64,000 nucleotides of DNA from Peptostreptococcus faecalis (GCF_900240845.1 NZ_OERU01000001.1:517079-581078); one strand, 5' to 3'. Numbered from the stretch's first letter, positions 8,974 to 19,269 are shown. A program made the numbers and translations. The notes: a model not told the origin generated them from the sequence alone.

Positions 8974-8988
8974 TGATAATTATTATCA
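8974..8988 (+). promoter_or_regulatory. Fur box (7-1-7)
   Basis: TGATAAT-T-ATTATCA is an exact match to the Bacillus/clostridial Fur 7-1-7 consensus TGATAATNATTATCA; the palindrome extends one base each side. It is distinct from the PerR form (TTATAATNATTATAA). Its place just downstream of the -10 predicts iron-dependent repression. Confidence 0.85.
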
Positions 8989-9079
8989 TAAATAAAAAAG
9001 ATAGAAATGAAATCTTGTAGAATTTCATTTATTAATTCAAAATTTAAGGAATAATATATAAATTTGGGGGGACATATTT

Positions 9080-9415
9080 ATGAGTTTATTGGTAATAGGT
9101 GGACATGAGAGGATGGAAAAAGATTATTATAAAATAGCTAAAAGTAGAGGATATAAGACTAAAGTATATACTACTATGTCAAGTCAGGTGAAAAATTCTA
9201 TCGGATCACCAGATGCTATTGTAATAATGACTTCTACAGTTTCACATAAATTATCTAGAATAGTTGAGTCACAGGCTAAAAAAATGAATATACCTATTTT
9301 TAGACATAAAAACAGCAGTAAAGTAGCCTTTTCTGAGTGTCTAGAAGAAGTAGATGTTTGTTTAGGAAACTGTTCAAAATGTACTAAATTATGTAAATGT
9401 AAAAAAGCTAACTAA
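9080..9415 (+). CDS. DUF2325 protein with Cys-rich tail
   Basis: 111 residues, matching the DUF2325 family ('LVIGGHERMEKDYYKIAKSRGYK', 'DAIVIMTSTVSHKLSRIVESQAKK', 'IPIFRHKNSS'), whose biochemical function I do not know. The C-terminus carries five cysteines in 'VCLGNCSKCTKLCKCKK', suited to binding a metal or Fe-S centre. Single-gene unit under a Fur box, with a ribosome site GGGGGG before ATG 9080. A role in iron limitation is an inference from the promoter. Confidence 0.8.
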   Translation: MSLLVIGGHERMEKDYYKIAKSRGYKTKVYTTMSSQVKNSIGSPDAIVIMTSTVSHKLSRIVESQAKKMNIPIFRHKNSSKVAFSECLEEVDVCLGNCSKCTKLCKCKKAN

Positions 9416-9435
9416 TAATTACACATAATATATTT

Positions 9436-9485
9436 AAAACACCTTTAGCAGAGTAGTTATAATACTTTGATAAAGGTGTTTTTTT
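9436..9485 (+). terminator. Terminator after DUF2325 gene
   Basis: AAAACACCTTTA pairs with TAAAGGTGTTTT across a 25-nt loop, then a T run. Confidence 0.8.
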
Positions 9486-9492
9486 AATAAAA

Positions 9493-9524
9493 ATAATCCT
9501 ACTACATATATGTAGTAGGATTAT
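9493..9524 (-). terminator. 32-bp perfect palindrome, terminator of the D,D-carboxypeptidase gene
   Basis: Every base from 9493 to 9524 is self-complementary (16 + 16, no spacer). Read on the - strand the hairpin is followed by a T-rich stretch, so it likely terminates the carboxypeptidase transcript and backs up the + strand terminator beside it. Confidence 0.7.
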
Positions 9525-9540
9525 GAAAGTAATCTAAATA

Positions 9541-11310
9541 TTAATTATTATCGTCTTTGTTTTCGATATCGTCATTGTCAATTTCTTTTACATTGTACTT
9601 TTGTTTTAACTCGTCTTGCTTAATTTCTGATGGAGAAATCTCTTCAATAGGGGTAATATCCTCAACACTTAATTCACTTTTTCTTTTTTTCTTTGAACTG
9701 AATTTACGTTTGATTTTATCTCTAATTATAGAAACAATTAATATAAGTATAATTAAAATAATCAAAAGAGGTGTTCCAAGTATAATTATTTTTGACGGTA
9801 TAAAATCTATTTTAGATTTTATTTTTTTATCTAAAAATTTATATAAGTTATTCTTTTCGATTTCTTCAAGTCCATTTGAATTAAAGATTGAAACAATGAA
9901 GTCTTTTATCTCTGAAAAGAAGCTTGTAATACCTTTGAATGAGTTAGATATTTCTGAAGTAAACTTTTCAGGTAGGCTTTTTAGCTTTGAAGCAGTGGAC
10001 TCTGATTTAGACTTTTTGTCATCTTTTTTAGCCTCTGCATCTGAATCCTTTTTACTTTCTTTTTTATCTTCTTTTTGATTGCTAGTATTGTCTTCTTTCT
10101 GTTCGCTAGATTTGTCATCTTTTCCAAAAGGTAAAAAGCTTAATAAATATTGAAAATACGTTTGAGACCCATTTTCTGCAACTAAGGCGATATTTGACAC
10201 CAACGTTCCTTTGTTGTAGACATTTAAAGTACCTATTATATCACCTTTTTTAACAGGCATATTCAATTTGTCAAAATCATATTTTTTAGTGTAATCTTTC
10301 TTAGAGAAAGATTCGTTCTTAGATGTCGTTACACTGTAGTCATTTGCAAGAGTGTATTTAATTGTACCTGGTTTTGCAAAATTGACTTTCTTTTCACCTT
10401 TGTAATCTTCCTTTTTTAGTACTTTTACAGTTTTATAATTATCAAATCCGTAATCTAGAATAGTTCTAGAATCGTGGTATAAACTACCACTTGGTGCAAA
10501 GAAAATGCCTCCGATAAGTCTAACTCCATTTTTTTCTGCAGTTGATACGAGACAGTTACCAGCATCATCAGTAAATCCAGTCTTCATTCCATCTACAATA
10601 TCATATTTTATAGGAATATTTTTTCCTTTATAATCCATTGTCATCGTTGAAGTTAAAAATTTATTACTGTTGATAAGTAGCCTATCGAATTTTGAGTTCT
10701 CATTTGCATTAAAAGAAACACTTTTCATAGCAACAATATTTTTTATTGTTTCATTACTATATGCTACTCTAGACAAAGTTGTCATATCCATAGCAGTAGT
10801 ATAGTGATCAGTATCTGGAAGTCCGTGAGGGTTGTTAAAATGGGTATTTTTTGCTCCATATTTTGAAGCTTCCTCATTCATAAAATCGATGAATTTTTTA
10901 GGATCTCCATTCCCATAATGCTTGGCAAGCACATATCCCACGTCATTGGAAGAATGTACTAGAAGTGATTGCAACAATTGCAATAGCGTGAATTTCTCAC
11001 CATTTTCTAAAGACATGCTAGAGCCTTCTACCTCAGGCATATCTGTTATCTCTATTTCCTCATTGAGGTTTTTTGCCTTTTTTAAGGCACAAAAAGCGGT
11101 CCATATCTTTGTTGTGGACGCTGGATACATTTTTTTTTCAGCATTTTTTTCATATAGAATTTTTCCAGAATTATAATCCATTAATACTATATATTTTGAT
11201 TTTAAAGAATCCAATTCTGCTTTTTCATCAGCGTTAGACAGAACTGTGCTTCCAACTACCAAATTAAAGGACAAAATTAATGCTGAAAAAATAGAAATAC
11301 TTTTTTTCAT
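9541..11310 (-). CDS. D-alanyl-D-alanine carboxypeptidase (peptidase S11) with membrane tail
   Basis: 589 residues; penicillin-binding, trims stem peptides of peptidoglycan. Signal peptide 1-27; catalytic S65 in 'STTK', 'SSN' at 120-122, 'KTG' at 243-245; then a PBP5-like C-terminal domain. Beyond it come a Lys/Asp/Glu/Ser linker (about 395-445), a strong membrane helix ('LLIILIILILIVSII') and a charged tail of about 55 residues. Typical S11 enzymes are about 400 residues with an amphipathic anchor. The start is set by the signal peptide; the nearest strong ribosome site is 39 nt away. Confidence 0.9.
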   Translation of the reverse strand: MKKSISIFSALILSFNLVVGSTVLSNADEKAELDSLKSKYIVLMDYNSGKILYEKNAEKKMYPASTTKIWTAFCALKKAKNLNEEIEITDMPEVEGSSMSLENGEKFTLLQLLQSLLVHSSNDVGYVLAKHYGNGDPKKFIDFMNEEASKYGAKNTHFNNPHGLPDTDHYTTAMDMTTLSRVAYSNETIKNIVAMKSVSFNANENSKFDRLLINSNKFLTSTMTMDYKGKNIPIKYDIVDGMKTGFTDDAGNCLVSTAEKNGVRLIGGIFFAPSGSLYHDSRTILDYGFDNYKTVKVLKKEDYKGEKKVNFAKPGTIKYTLANDYSVTTSKNESFSKKDYTKKYDFDKLNMPVKKGDIIGTLNVYNKGTLVSNIALVAENGSQTYFQYLLSFLPFGKDDKSSEQKEDNTSNQKEDKKESKKDSDAEAKKDDKKSKSESTASKLKSLPEKFTSEISNSFKGITSFFSEIKDFIVSIFNSNGLEEIEKNNLYKFLDKKIKSKIDFIPSKIIILGTPLLIILIILILIVSIIRDKIKRKFSSKKKRKSELSVEDITPIEEISPSEIKQDELKQKYNVKEIDNDDIENKDDNN

Positions 11311-11386
11311 AATAGCTAATAAAGATGTACTTATAAAAGATACACCAATCCTCCTTTATAATAAATTACATAAACATTGCAAAATT

Positions 11387-11395
11387 AGTATATCA
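11387..11395 (-). promoter_or_regulatory. Extended -10 promoter of the D,D-carboxypeptidase gene
   Basis: On the - strand, TGATATACT is an extended -10 (TGN plus TATACT). No good -35 is visible. Start of transcription near 11380, giving a leader of about 70 nt. Confidence 0.5.
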
Positions 11396-11485
11396 TAAAA
11401 AAAGAGATTATAGAAGGTTCTATTTGTACTCAGTGCAATTTTTGTGATATTTGGCTACAAATATAAAAATGAAGGAGGGACCATG

Positions 11486-12247
11486 ATGAAGAATATAAAA
11501 GATAAAATTTTAGACCTATTTAATAAAGAGGAAATTTTGAGTAAGATTGATATGAAAAAGCTAATAGTTACATCTGTAATTTTAGCAGTTGTTTTGTGCA
11601 AAGTTTTTTTAAATTGGAATACGAACTTTGCTGATAAGAAAGTATTGGTTGAAGATAAAGAGAATGCAATTGAGGCTACGAAGGAAGACTTTGAGAATAA
11701 AAATAGTGATAAGACTATAAAAAATGATAAGAGTATAAAAAGGGAAGATAAAAATGAAAAGATAACTATATATATTACTGGAGCTGTTGCAAATCCTGGA
11801 GTGATAACCTTAGAATCTAATAAGCGATTAGATGATGCTATAAAACTATTAGGAGGTTTACATGAAAAGGCAGATCTTGAAAGAATAAATTTAGCGATGA
11901 TTTTAGAGGATTCACAGCATTATATAATTCCTTACAAAGGGGAAGATACGCATCAAAGTAGTGGCAATGAAAATGAAGGAATAGCAAATTCAAATGAAAA
12001 CGGAGCATCAGATGAAAAACATAAAAATTCATTAAAAAATAATCCTGATAAAGGAAAAATAAATATAAATACTGCTGATGAATCAGAACTAATATCTATA
12101 CCTGGTGTAGGGCCTGCGACTGCGAAAAAAATTATAAATCACAGAGAAAATAACGGTAAATTTAAAGATATAGAAGGGATTAAGGATGTATCGGGAATAG
12201 GAGATAAAAAATATGAAAATATGAAGGACTATATAGTTGTTAAGTGA
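11486..12247 (+). CDS. comEA: ComEA-like helix-hairpin-helix DNA-binding protein
   Basis: About 253 residues. One N-terminal membrane helix ('LIVTSVILAVVLCKVFLNW'), a charged linker, an SLBB domain ('KITIYITGAVANPGVITLESNKRLDDAIKLLGG'), a low-complexity spacer, and a C-terminal HhH pair ('ININTADESELISIPGVGPATAKKIINHRE'). Extracellular DNA receptor of competence systems. GGAGG at 11474-11478 fits ATG 11486 better than the adjacent ATG 11483. No comEC nearby, so the gene stands alone here. Confidence 0.85.
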   Translation: MKNIKDKILDLFNKEEILSKIDMKKLIVTSVILAVVLCKVFLNWNTNFADKKVLVEDKENAIEATKEDFENKNSDKTIKNDKSIKREDKNEKITIYITGAVANPGVITLESNKRLDDAIKLLGGLHEKADLERINLAMILEDSQHYIIPYKGEDTHQSSGNENEGIANSNENGASDEKHKNSLKNNPDKGKININTADESELISIPGVGPATAKKIINHRENNGKFKDIEGIKDVSGIGDKKYENMKDYIVVK

Positions 12248-12278
12248 AGTGTAATAGATAGATTTCAGCATTTAACTA

Positions 12279-12287
12279 TGATATAAT
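12279..12287 (+). promoter_or_regulatory. Extended -10 promoter of the OCD-selDAB operon
   Basis: TGATATAAT (TGN plus perfect TATAAT at 12282-12287). No clear -35 box, as allowed for extended -10 promoters. Transcription would start near 12294. Confidence 0.6.
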
Positions 12288-12351
12288 AGTAAAGATATAT
12301 GTAATAATTTAACTAAAATAATATAAAAAATTTCTTTAAGGGGGAGTAAAA

Positions 12352-13332
12352 ATGAAGCTTTTAAATAGAGAAGATATAAAAAGAATTTTCACGATGGAGG
12401 ATGCGATAGAATCAGATAAACTGGCATTCTCAATTCATAGTGATAATAAAGATATTTCTCCACTTAGAACAAATATACAATCAAAAAGCGAAAATGGAAG
12501 TATAATATTTATGCCTGGATATGTAGATGCGATTGGTGCAGCAGGATTGAAAATAGTGTCAGTATTTTCTGAAAACGCAAAAAGAGGATTGCCTTCTACT
12601 CCGGGAACAGTGCTTTTAGTAGATGACAAGACAGGAGTAGTAAGTTGTATTTTGGATGGAACTTATGTCACTGAACTTAGAACTGGTGCTGCAGCTGGTG
12701 CTGCAATTAGTATATTGGCTAGAAAAGAATCTAAAGTAGGTGCTTTAATTGGTACTGGAGGTCAAGCAGAGTCTCAATTCGATGCAATGGTAACTGCCGC
12801 TAAAAATTTAGAAGAAATTAGAGTTTTCTCTGCAACAAAAGAAAAAAGAGATAAATTTGCTGAAAAAATGGGTACTAAGTACAATAATATAAAAGTATTT
12901 TCAGTTGATAGTTCAGATTTAGCTGTAGAAGGAGCAGATATTATAACTCTAGTAACTACATCTACTAAGCCAGTGATAAATGGAGATAAAATCAAAAAAG
13001 GTGCAACAATATGTGGAGTAGGTGCCTATATGCCTACAATGTGTGAAATTGATAATAAAACACTAATGAAGGCTGATAAAATTTATTTTGATTCAAAAAG
13101 TGCTGTATTAGCTGAAGCAGGATGTTTTATAAATGCACTTGCAAATGGAGAAATAACTGAAAAAAACTTTACAGGTGAAATAGGTGAAGTGATAAATGGA
13201 AAAGTGAAATCTAGAGAGTCTGATGATGAAATAATAGTATTTAAGACGGTTGGATTTAGCACTCAAGACGTGGTAACAGCTAAGGCTATATATGATAAAG
13301 CTTTAGAAAATAGCGTCGGATACGATTGGTAA
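12352..13332 (+). CDS. Ornithine cyclodeaminase/mu-crystallin family protein
   Basis: 326 residues, full length for the family. Rossmann motif 'GALIGTGGQAESQ' (about 127-139) and substrate-pocket 'LKIVSVFSEN' and 'ILDGTYVTELRTGAAAGAA'. Family members convert L-ornithine to L-proline plus ammonia, or act as alanine dehydrogenases or related enzymes. The context favours proline formation: it is 21 nt ahead of selD in the selenium operon beside proline reductase. GGGGGAG precedes ATG 12352. Substrate assignment is inferred. Confidence 0.85.
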   Translation: MKLLNREDIKRIFTMEDAIESDKLAFSIHSDNKDISPLRTNIQSKSENGSIIFMPGYVDAIGAAGLKIVSVFSENAKRGLPSTPGTVLLVDDKTGVVSCILDGTYVTELRTGAAAGAAISILARKESKVGALIGTGGQAESQFDAMVTAAKNLEEIRVFSATKEKRDKFAEKMGTKYNNIKVFSVDSSDLAVEGADIITLVTTSTKPVINGDKIKKGATICGVGAYMPTMCEIDNKTLMKADKIYFDSKSAVLAEAGCFINALANGEITEKNFTGEIGEVINGKVKSRESDDEIIVFKTVGFSTQDVVTAKAIYDKALENSVGYDW

Positions 13333-13353
13333 AATTAAGAAAGGAAATAAAAA

Positions 13354-14406
13354 ATGAATAAAGAAATGAAGAAGTTAACAGATATGACTAAGGCAGGAGG
13401 GTGAGCGGCTAAAATTGGACCAGAGGATCTGGCTAAGGTTTTGTCTAAACTTCCTAAAAATAATAGCGATAAATTAGAAAATTTACTAGTTGGAATTGAC
13501 ACTTCTGATGATGCGGCTGTGTATAAAATTTCCGAGGACACTGCTTTGATTCAAAGCTTGGACTTTTTTACACCTATGGTAGATGATCCATATACATTTG
13601 GGCAAATTGCAGCTGCAAATGCTCTTTCAGATATATATGCAATGGGAGGAGAACCAATTGTTTCTATGAATATAGCATGTTTTCCATCTTGCGAAAATAT
13701 GGACGTATTGAGTGATATTTTGAGAGGCGGATTCGATAAGGTAAAAGAAAGCGGTGGTTTATTAGTTGGTGGTCACACAGTTGATGATCAAGAGCCAAAA
13801 TATGGACTATCAGTGCTAGGTGTAGTGCATCCAGATAAGGTATTGGCAAACTCATCAGCAAAACCTGGAGATGCGTTAGTTTTGACAAAGCCATTAGGGG
13901 CAGGAATAATGAACACAGCTATGAAAGTTGATTTGTTAAATGAAGAAGAATCAGATTTTGTAGTAGAAGTAATGACACATTTAAATAAATATGCTGCGAT
14001 GAGTTTTTCTAAATTCCCAATAAATTCTGTTACTGACGTGACTGGATTTGGGATGATAGGGCACGCAGTAGAAATGGCAAAAGGGTCTGAAGTTACATTA
14101 GTGTTAGATTCTAAAAAAGTACCTACTTTTGATAGAGCTGAGGAGCTTGCAAGTATGGGAATGGTGCCAGGTGGTGCATATAGAAATAGAGAATACGTTA
14201 AAGAAAAAGTACATATGTCAGAAGATGTATCTAATGCAATGTCTGATATATTATATGATCCTCAAACTTCTGGGGGATTATTGGTATCTTTACCAAAGGA
14301 ATACGCGGACTCTATAGTAAAGGATATGCTAGACAACGGATCTATCACAGCAGAAGTTGTAGGAGAAGTTGTAGAGAAAAGAAAAAAATATGTAGAGGTA
14401 TATTAA
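13354..14406 (+). CDS. selD: Selenide, water dikinase SelD (selenoprotein)
   Basis: 350 residues when the in-frame TGA at 13402-13404 is read as selenocysteine (residue 17, 'KAGGUAAKIGPEDL', where non-seleno homologs have Cys). Makes selenophosphate from selenide and ATP. The reading frame upstream and downstream of the TGA is continuous and conserved ('GIDTSDDAAVYK', 'GGHTVDDQEPKYG', 'DVTGFGMIGH'). AAAGGAA precedes ATG 13354. Standard gene callers would start late, at 13441, and lose the active site. Confidence 0.96.
13402..13404 (+). other. selD: Selenocysteine codon (UGA) in selD
   Basis: TGA at codon 17, at the position of the catalytic Cys/Sec of SelD. selA and selB follow, so the decoding machinery is present in cis. 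Confidence 0.95.
13420..13432 (+). promoter_or_regulatory. Candidate bacterial SECIS hairpin in selD
   Basis: CCAGA-GGA-TCTGG: a perfect 5-bp stem with a 3-nt loop containing G, starting 15 nt after the UGA, within the range known for bacterial SECIS elements. SelB would bind this stem-loop. Confidence 0.7.
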
Positions 14407-14409
14407 TTT

Positions 14410-15843
14410 ATGAGTAAAAAAAATATTAAGGCAGCGCTATTTTCAGAGCTGCCTTCTATAGATGAACTATTATGTGATGTAAAAATTGAAGAATTATGTG
14501 AAACTATACCAAGAAAATTGGTAGTAGAATCAATTAGAGAAGTAGTTGATGAAAATAGAAAAAAGATAATATCTTTAGAAGAATCGGAAGTTGCAGGATT
14601 TTCAATAAGTCAAAACAATATATTGATGGAGTCAATTGAAAAGTCTAAAAAAAACTATGAATTATCATTAAAAAAAGTAATAAATGGAACTGGAATAGTA
14701 CTTCATACAAACTTAGGGAGATCGCTTTTAAGTCCGCAGATAAAAAATGAAATATGGGATGCGGCTTCAAGATATTCAAATTTGGAATATGATATAGATA
14801 AAGGCGAAAGAGGTTCTAGATATAGCCACCTTACCGACATGATTAAAAGACTTACAGGTGCAGAAGATGTATTAGTAGTAAATAATAATGCGGCTGCTGT
14901 ACTTTTAGTTTTGAGTACTTTAGCTAAGGGTGGAGAAGCGATAGTATCTAGAGGTGAACTTGTAGAAGTTGGAGGCGCTTTTAGAATACCTAGTATAATG
15001 GCACTTAGTGGAGCAGATTTAATAGAAGTAGGAGCTACAAATAAAACTCATTATAAAGACTATGAAGAAGCAATAACTGAAAACACTAAGGTTTTGATGA
15101 AAGTTCATACTAGTAACTATAGAGTAGTAGGTTTTTCAAAGGAAGTAACTATATCAGAGTTGAGAGATTTGGCGGATAAAAATGATTTACCACTGATAGA
15201 AGATTTGGGAAGCGGAGTATTTGTGGATCTTTCTAAATATGGACTTACATATGAACCAACGGTGTTTGATTCTATAAATAGTGGGGTCGACGTTGTTAGC
15301 TTTAGTGGTGATAAAATGTTAGGTGGTCCTCAGGCGGGAATTATAGTTGGTAAAAAGAAATATATTGAAAGAATGAAAAAAAATCAACTAACAAGAGCTC
15401 TTAGAGTTGATAAAATAACGATAGCAGCATTAGAGGCAACTTTGAGATTTTATTTAGATGAAGAAAATGCTGTAAAAAATATTCCAACTTTACGTATGTT
15501 GACTTACACTTATGAAGAAGTGAAAGAAAAAGCAAACAATCTTTATAATAACGTTGTAAATAAGTTAAATGAATATAAAATTGAAGCTGATATAAATATA
15601 GAAGACACAGATGGTCAAGTAGGCGGTGGATCTATGCCAACTGAAATACTAAAATCAGCAGGTATATCAATAAAACCCAAAAATATAAGCGTTAACGCTC
15701 TTGAGGAAAAATTAAGACTTAGTAGTTCTCATATTATTGCTAGAGTTTATGATGATAAGTATGTACTTGATGCTAGAACAATATTTGAAGATCAATTTGA
15801 ACAAATAGCTGAAGAACTAGCGAAGGCTCTAGGAGGTAGATAA
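14410..15843 (+). CDS. selA: L-seryl-tRNA(Sec) selenium transferase
   Basis: 477 residues, full length. PLP enzyme converting Ser-tRNA(Sec) to Sec-tRNA(Sec) with selenophosphate. PLP lysine K302 in '[16 protein letters not shown]'; N-terminal tRNA-binding region and '[16 protein letters not shown]'. Starts 3 nt after selD and is followed by selB after 3 nt: one tight operon. The tRNA(Sec) gene is not in this window. Confidence 0.97.
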   Translation: MSKKNIKAALFSELPSIDELLCDVKIEELCETIPRKLVVESIREVVDENRKKIISLEESEVAGFSISQNNILMESIEKSKKNYELSLKKVINGTGIVLHTNLGRSLLSPQIKNEIWDAASRYSNLEYDIDKGERGSRYSHLTDMIKRLTGAEDVLVVNNNAAAVLLVLSTLAKGGEAIVSRGELVEVGGAFRIPSIMALSGADLIEVGATNKTHYKDYEEAITENTKVLMKVHTSNYRVVGFSKEVTISELRDLADKNDLPLIEDLGSGVFVDLSKYGLTYEPTVFDSINSGVDVVSFSGDKMLGGPQAGIIVGKKKYIERMKKNQLTRALRVDKITIAALEATLRFYLDEENAVKNIPTLRMLTYTYEEVKEKANNLYNNVVNKLNEYKIEADINIEDTDGQVGGGSMPTEILKSAGISIKPKNISVNALEEKLRLSSSHIIARVYDDKYVLDARTIFEDQFEQIAEELAKALGGR

Positions 15844-15846
15844 TTA

Positions 15847-17736
15847 ATGAAACATTTAGTTATTGGAACTGCTGGACATATCGATCATGGTAAAACTAGT
15901 TTAATAAAAGCTTTGACAGGTAGAGAAACCGATACTTTGGATGAAGAAAAAAAGAGAGGTATATCTATTAATTTAGGTTTTACATACTTTGATCTTCCCA
16001 GTGAAAAAAGAGTAGGAATTGTAGACGTTCCTGGCCATGAAAAATTCATTAAAAACATGTTGGCTGGGGCTTTAGGATTAGATATGGTAATGCTAGTAGT
16101 AGCAGCTGATGAAGGGGTAATGCCACAGACTGTTGAACATATTGACATACTTTCTTATCTAAATATAAAAAAAGGTATTATTGTCATGACAAAATGTGAC
16201 ATGGTAGATGAAGATATGTTAGAACTAGCTGAAGAAGATATAAAAGATGAAATTAAAGGAACTTTTTTAGAAGGGTCGGATGTAGTTAGAGTAGATTCTA
16301 TTTCTAAAAAAGGTATACCAGAATTGATTGAAAAAATCGATACTATGACTGAAGATGTTGAAGATAGAAATACACATTTACCAGCTAGAATGAATATTGA
16401 TAGAGTCTTTACTGTAAAAGGATTTGGAACTGTAGTAACAGGTACAGTAATTGAAGGCAAAATAAATGTTGGTGACGAGTTAGAAGTATATCCAAGTGCA
16501 AAAAAAGCAGTGGTTAGAAATATACAAGTTCATAGTAAAGACGAAAAAACTGCTTATGCAGGACAAAGAACCGCAATAAACTTTTCTAACTTAAAAATGA
16601 GTGATGTTGCAAGAGGAGATGTACTAGCTGCTCCAGACTCTATGTTAGAATCCATGATGATAGATGTCAGAATCAAGTTATTGAATCATGAAAATAGTGT
16701 TTTGAAGGATTGGGATAGATTAAAACTGTATCACGGAACTAGAGAAATACTGTGTAGAGCAGTTCCTTTAGAGTCTGAAATTATGAATCCTGGAGAAGAA
16801 GCATACGTTCAGCTTAGGCTAGAAGAAAAAATAATATGTAAAAAACTAGATCCATTTGTTGTGAGGACATATTCACCAATAGTAACGATTGGTGGAGGTA
16901 TAATAGTCGATGTAGCAGATGAAAAACATGGTAGAAATAAAAAAACAAAAAAAATAATTGAAGAACTGAAAGTGAAAGAACAAGGAGATAGCCAAGAAGT
17001 TCTTGAAATATATTTAAAAAATAATTCAAAAAATTACCCTAAAACAAGTGAGATGACTTCATATGTTGGGATTGATAAAAAAGAATTAACTGAACTTTTA
17101 TCTAAACTTGAAGATGAAAAAAGAGTTGTGAATATTAATAATAATATTGTACATATTGGCTATTTTAATTCAATGGTTGATCATTTGATGCAGGTACTTA
17201 ATTCGTATCACAAAGAGAATAATTTGAAAATTGGTATGCCAAAACAAGAAGCAGGTCTGAAGGTAGAACCAAGATTTAAGACAAAAGATATAGATGCATT
17301 TTTAAATCTTGTTGAAAAAAATGATTTGATTAAAATCGTAAATAATTTGGTATCCATAAAAGATTTTCATGTTGAATTAAGTGATAAAGAAGTCAAGATA
17401 AAGAATGACTTGAATAAAAAAATAAAATCGCTAGGATACAAAGATTTATATACAATTGAAACTTTAAGTGAAGGCGATACTACAAATAAAAAAGTTATTG
17501 AGTCGATGATTGGCGAAGAAATAGAATTACTTGATGAAGACTATATAATATCTGTTGAATTATATGAAAAGGCTAGAAATATGGTAGTAGAATTTTTGAA
17601 AAAAAATGAAGCAATGACTCTGGCTGAATTTAGAGATATGGTCGGATCTAGTAGAAAAATAAGTATGCTGATACTTGAAAGTTTTGATAAAAAGAAAATT
17701 ACTAAAAGAGTAGAAAATAAAAGAGTATTGAATTAA
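15847..17736 (+). CDS. selB: Selenocysteine-specific elongation factor SelB
   Basis: 629 residues, full length. G domain '[14 protein letters not shown]', 'DVPGHEKF', 'TKCD'; EF-Tu-like domains II-III; C-terminal winged-helix repeats (about 370-629) that bind the SECIS hairpin. Delivers Sec-tRNA to in-frame UGA. Last gene of the OCD-selDAB unit, ending at the shared terminator at 17761. Confidence 0.97.
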   Translation: MKHLVIGTAGHIDHGKTSLIKALTGRETDTLDEEKKRGISINLGFTYFDLPSEKRVGIVDVPGHEKFIKNMLAGALGLDMVMLVVAADEGVMPQTVEHIDILSYLNIKKGIIVMTKCDMVDEDMLELAEEDIKDEIKGTFLEGSDVVRVDSISKKGIPELIEKIDTMTEDVEDRNTHLPARMNIDRVFTVKGFGTVVTGTVIEGKINVGDELEVYPSAKKAVVRNIQVHSKDEKTAYAGQRTAINFSNLKMSDVARGDVLAAPDSMLESMMIDVRIKLLNHENSVLKDWDRLKLYHGTREILCRAVPLESEIMNPGEEAYVQLRLEEKIICKKLDPFVVRTYSPIVTIGGGIIVDVADEKHGRNKKTKKIIEELKVKEQGDSQEVLEIYLKNNSKNYPKTSEMTSYVGIDKKELTELLSKLEDEKRVVNINNNIVHIGYFNSMVDHLMQVLNSYHKENNLKIGMPKQEAGLKVEPRFKTKDIDAFLNLVEKNDLIKIVNNLVSIKDFHVELSDKEVKIKNDLNKKIKSLGYKDLYTIETLSEGDTTNKKVIESMIGEEIELLDEDYIISVELYEKARNMVVEFLKKNEAMTLAEFRDMVGSSRKISMLILESFDKKKITKRVENKRVLN

Positions 17737-17760
17737 TTATAAAATTCATATATAAAAAAT

Positions 17761-17790
17761 AAAACCTCAAGCAATTGCTTGAGGTTTTTA
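17761..17790. terminator. Bidirectional terminator between selB and prdC
   Basis: 28-nt perfect palindrome at 17761-17788 (14 + 14) with A-run and T-run ends, so it works on both strands for the convergent selB and prdC transcripts. Confidence 0.88.
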
Positions 17791-17803
17791 TATTTAAAAT
17801 ATA

Positions 17804-19117
17804 TTATTTTTTCTGTCCGTCTTTTAAGAATCTTATTCTTTCAACACCCATTGTATCAAGTATTGTATCTGTCTGATGGTAAACAGGCATCTTCATCTTA
17901 GGAGCAACGCCCATTACAGTGTTTGTACAGTCAGTACAGTTAGATATAAGAACAGTTTGAGCACCGCTCTTCTTAAGGTTAAGAAGTTTTTCAGCTTGAC
18001 CAGGGCAGTGTCCTGGATTTTCACACTTAAGTACTCCACCTTTTCCTTCTATTGCTTGTTTACACTTTTGAACGCCAACTACTTCAGCACCCATGAAAGA
18101 AGCTATTTCTCTTAATCTTTCTTCATTTCCACCACATGCACAAACTAGGATACCCATCTTTCTTTCATCCTTTGGATATGGCTGAGTAACAAGGATTCCT
18201 CCAGTTGTCTTAGTTATTGGAGCATCATAATCACTGTGTTTACCAGTGAATGGTCCACCCATGATTATTTCACCGTATTCACCATACTTATAAATTCCGC
18301 CTGCAGCTTCAATTAAATCTCCAACCTTAGTACCAACTGGAACATGCTTGAATACTTCAGTAGAAAGTGCAGTATTTAAGTAACCAGCAACAGTTAATCT
18401 CTTGTCGATTAATGGTTTTAATTCATCAACTGCTTCTGCTATTGCACACATAGTTTCAGAGTTTACAACTACAGCATTAGCTTCTGAAGGAAGTTTATCT
18501 GTTTCAAGAACAATGCCTAGACATTCTCTTACTACAGCTCTTTCTTCACCCATTGGGTACATATTAGGCATAGCCTTTACAGTGATTCTTTCATCGTCAA
18601 TCATTTTTTCTAATGCTTGGATTTCTTTTGGATGTATTTCTTTTAATGCAAATACTCCGTGAGCAGCATTACAAGCTTCCATACAAAGTTGCATACCTCT
18701 GATTAATTTTTTAGGTTCTTCAAGAAGTTGATCCATGTTGTGTGATAGTAAAGGTTCACATTCTGCAGCGTTACATAGTATGTATCCAGTACCACCTAAA
18801 TCAGTTCCTAACTTGATATGAGCAGGGAAACCAGCTCCACCTAAACCAACAATACCAGCGTTCTTTACAGTTTCAGCTATTGTTGCACCCTTTTCTATTT
18901 TTACGAAATCTTCACTTTGAACTTCGTTTGCCTCAATGACAATTTCATCTTCAGTTACATCTATAACTTTTCCATCTACACTTGAATGTAGGTAAGCACC
19001 TAATCCTTCAAATGTAGCTACTAATTGACCTCTTTTTACTTCTTCTCCAACTTTAACTACAGGAGTATTTTTAGCACCAATATTTTGCTTTAATAATAAA
19101 TGGATATTTTTTGACAT
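17804..19117 (-). CDS. prdC: Proline reductase electron-transfer protein PrdC (RnfC-like)
   Basis: 437 residues, RnfC-like. N-terminal barrel-sandwich segment ('VGEEVKRGQLVATFEGLGAYLHSSVDGKV'), flavin-domain-like 'GIVGLGGAGFPAHIKLG', SLBB region, and a C-terminal Cys-rich module ('ENPGHCPGQ', 'ISNCTDCTNTVMG'). Thought to pass electrons to PrdAB. The frame has no internal TGA, so it is an all-Cys form. AGGAGG precedes ATG 19117. It faces selB and diverges from prdR. Confidence 0.92.
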   Translation of the reverse strand: MSKNIHLLLKQNIGAKNTPVVKVGEEVKRGQLVATFEGLGAYLHSSVDGKVIDVTEDEIVIEANEVQSEDFVKIEKGATIAETVKNAGIVGLGGAGFPAHIKLGTDLGGTGYILCNAAECEPLLSHNMDQLLEEPKKLIRGMQLCMEACNAAHGVFALKEIHPKEIQALEKMIDDERITVKAMPNMYPMGEERAVVRECLGIVLETDKLPSEANAVVVNSETMCAIAEAVDELKPLIDKRLTVAGYLNTALSTEVFKHVPVGTKVGDLIEAAGGIYKYGEYGEIIMGGPFTGKHSDYDAPITKTTGGILVTQPYPKDERKMGILVCACGGNEERLREIASFMGAEVVGVQKCKQAIEGKGGVLKCENPGHCPGQAEKLLNLKKSGAQTVLISNCTDCTNTVMGVAPKMKMPVYHQTDTILDTMGVERIRFLKDGQKK

Positions 19118-19269
19118 GACTCTGCCTCCTTAATAATAAATGTGTGTGTTGTTTAAATATAAGTTGTTTATTTTTTATTTATTATAGTTATTCTATTAAA
19201 GAGATATCTTTGTTCAAAAAAACAAAAAAATAGAGCTCAAAAAAGATAGTTTTCTTTTACCTAAAAGTT

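Noticed and set aside
9557-10078. 173-residue open frame antisense to the D,D-carboxypeptidase
   Set aside because: Ser/Ile/Leu-rich product with no family resemblance; it mirrors the Lys/Ser/Asp linker and tail codons of the real gene.
13354-13441. selD as a frameshifted or late-starting pseudogene
   Set aside because: The TGA falls exactly at the Sec/Cys position and the frame is open upstream with a ribosome site.
17804-19117. Selenocysteine in PrdC
   Set aside because: I recall Sec-containing homologs being annotated in some species, but this frame has no in-frame TGA; Cys occupies the candidate sites.
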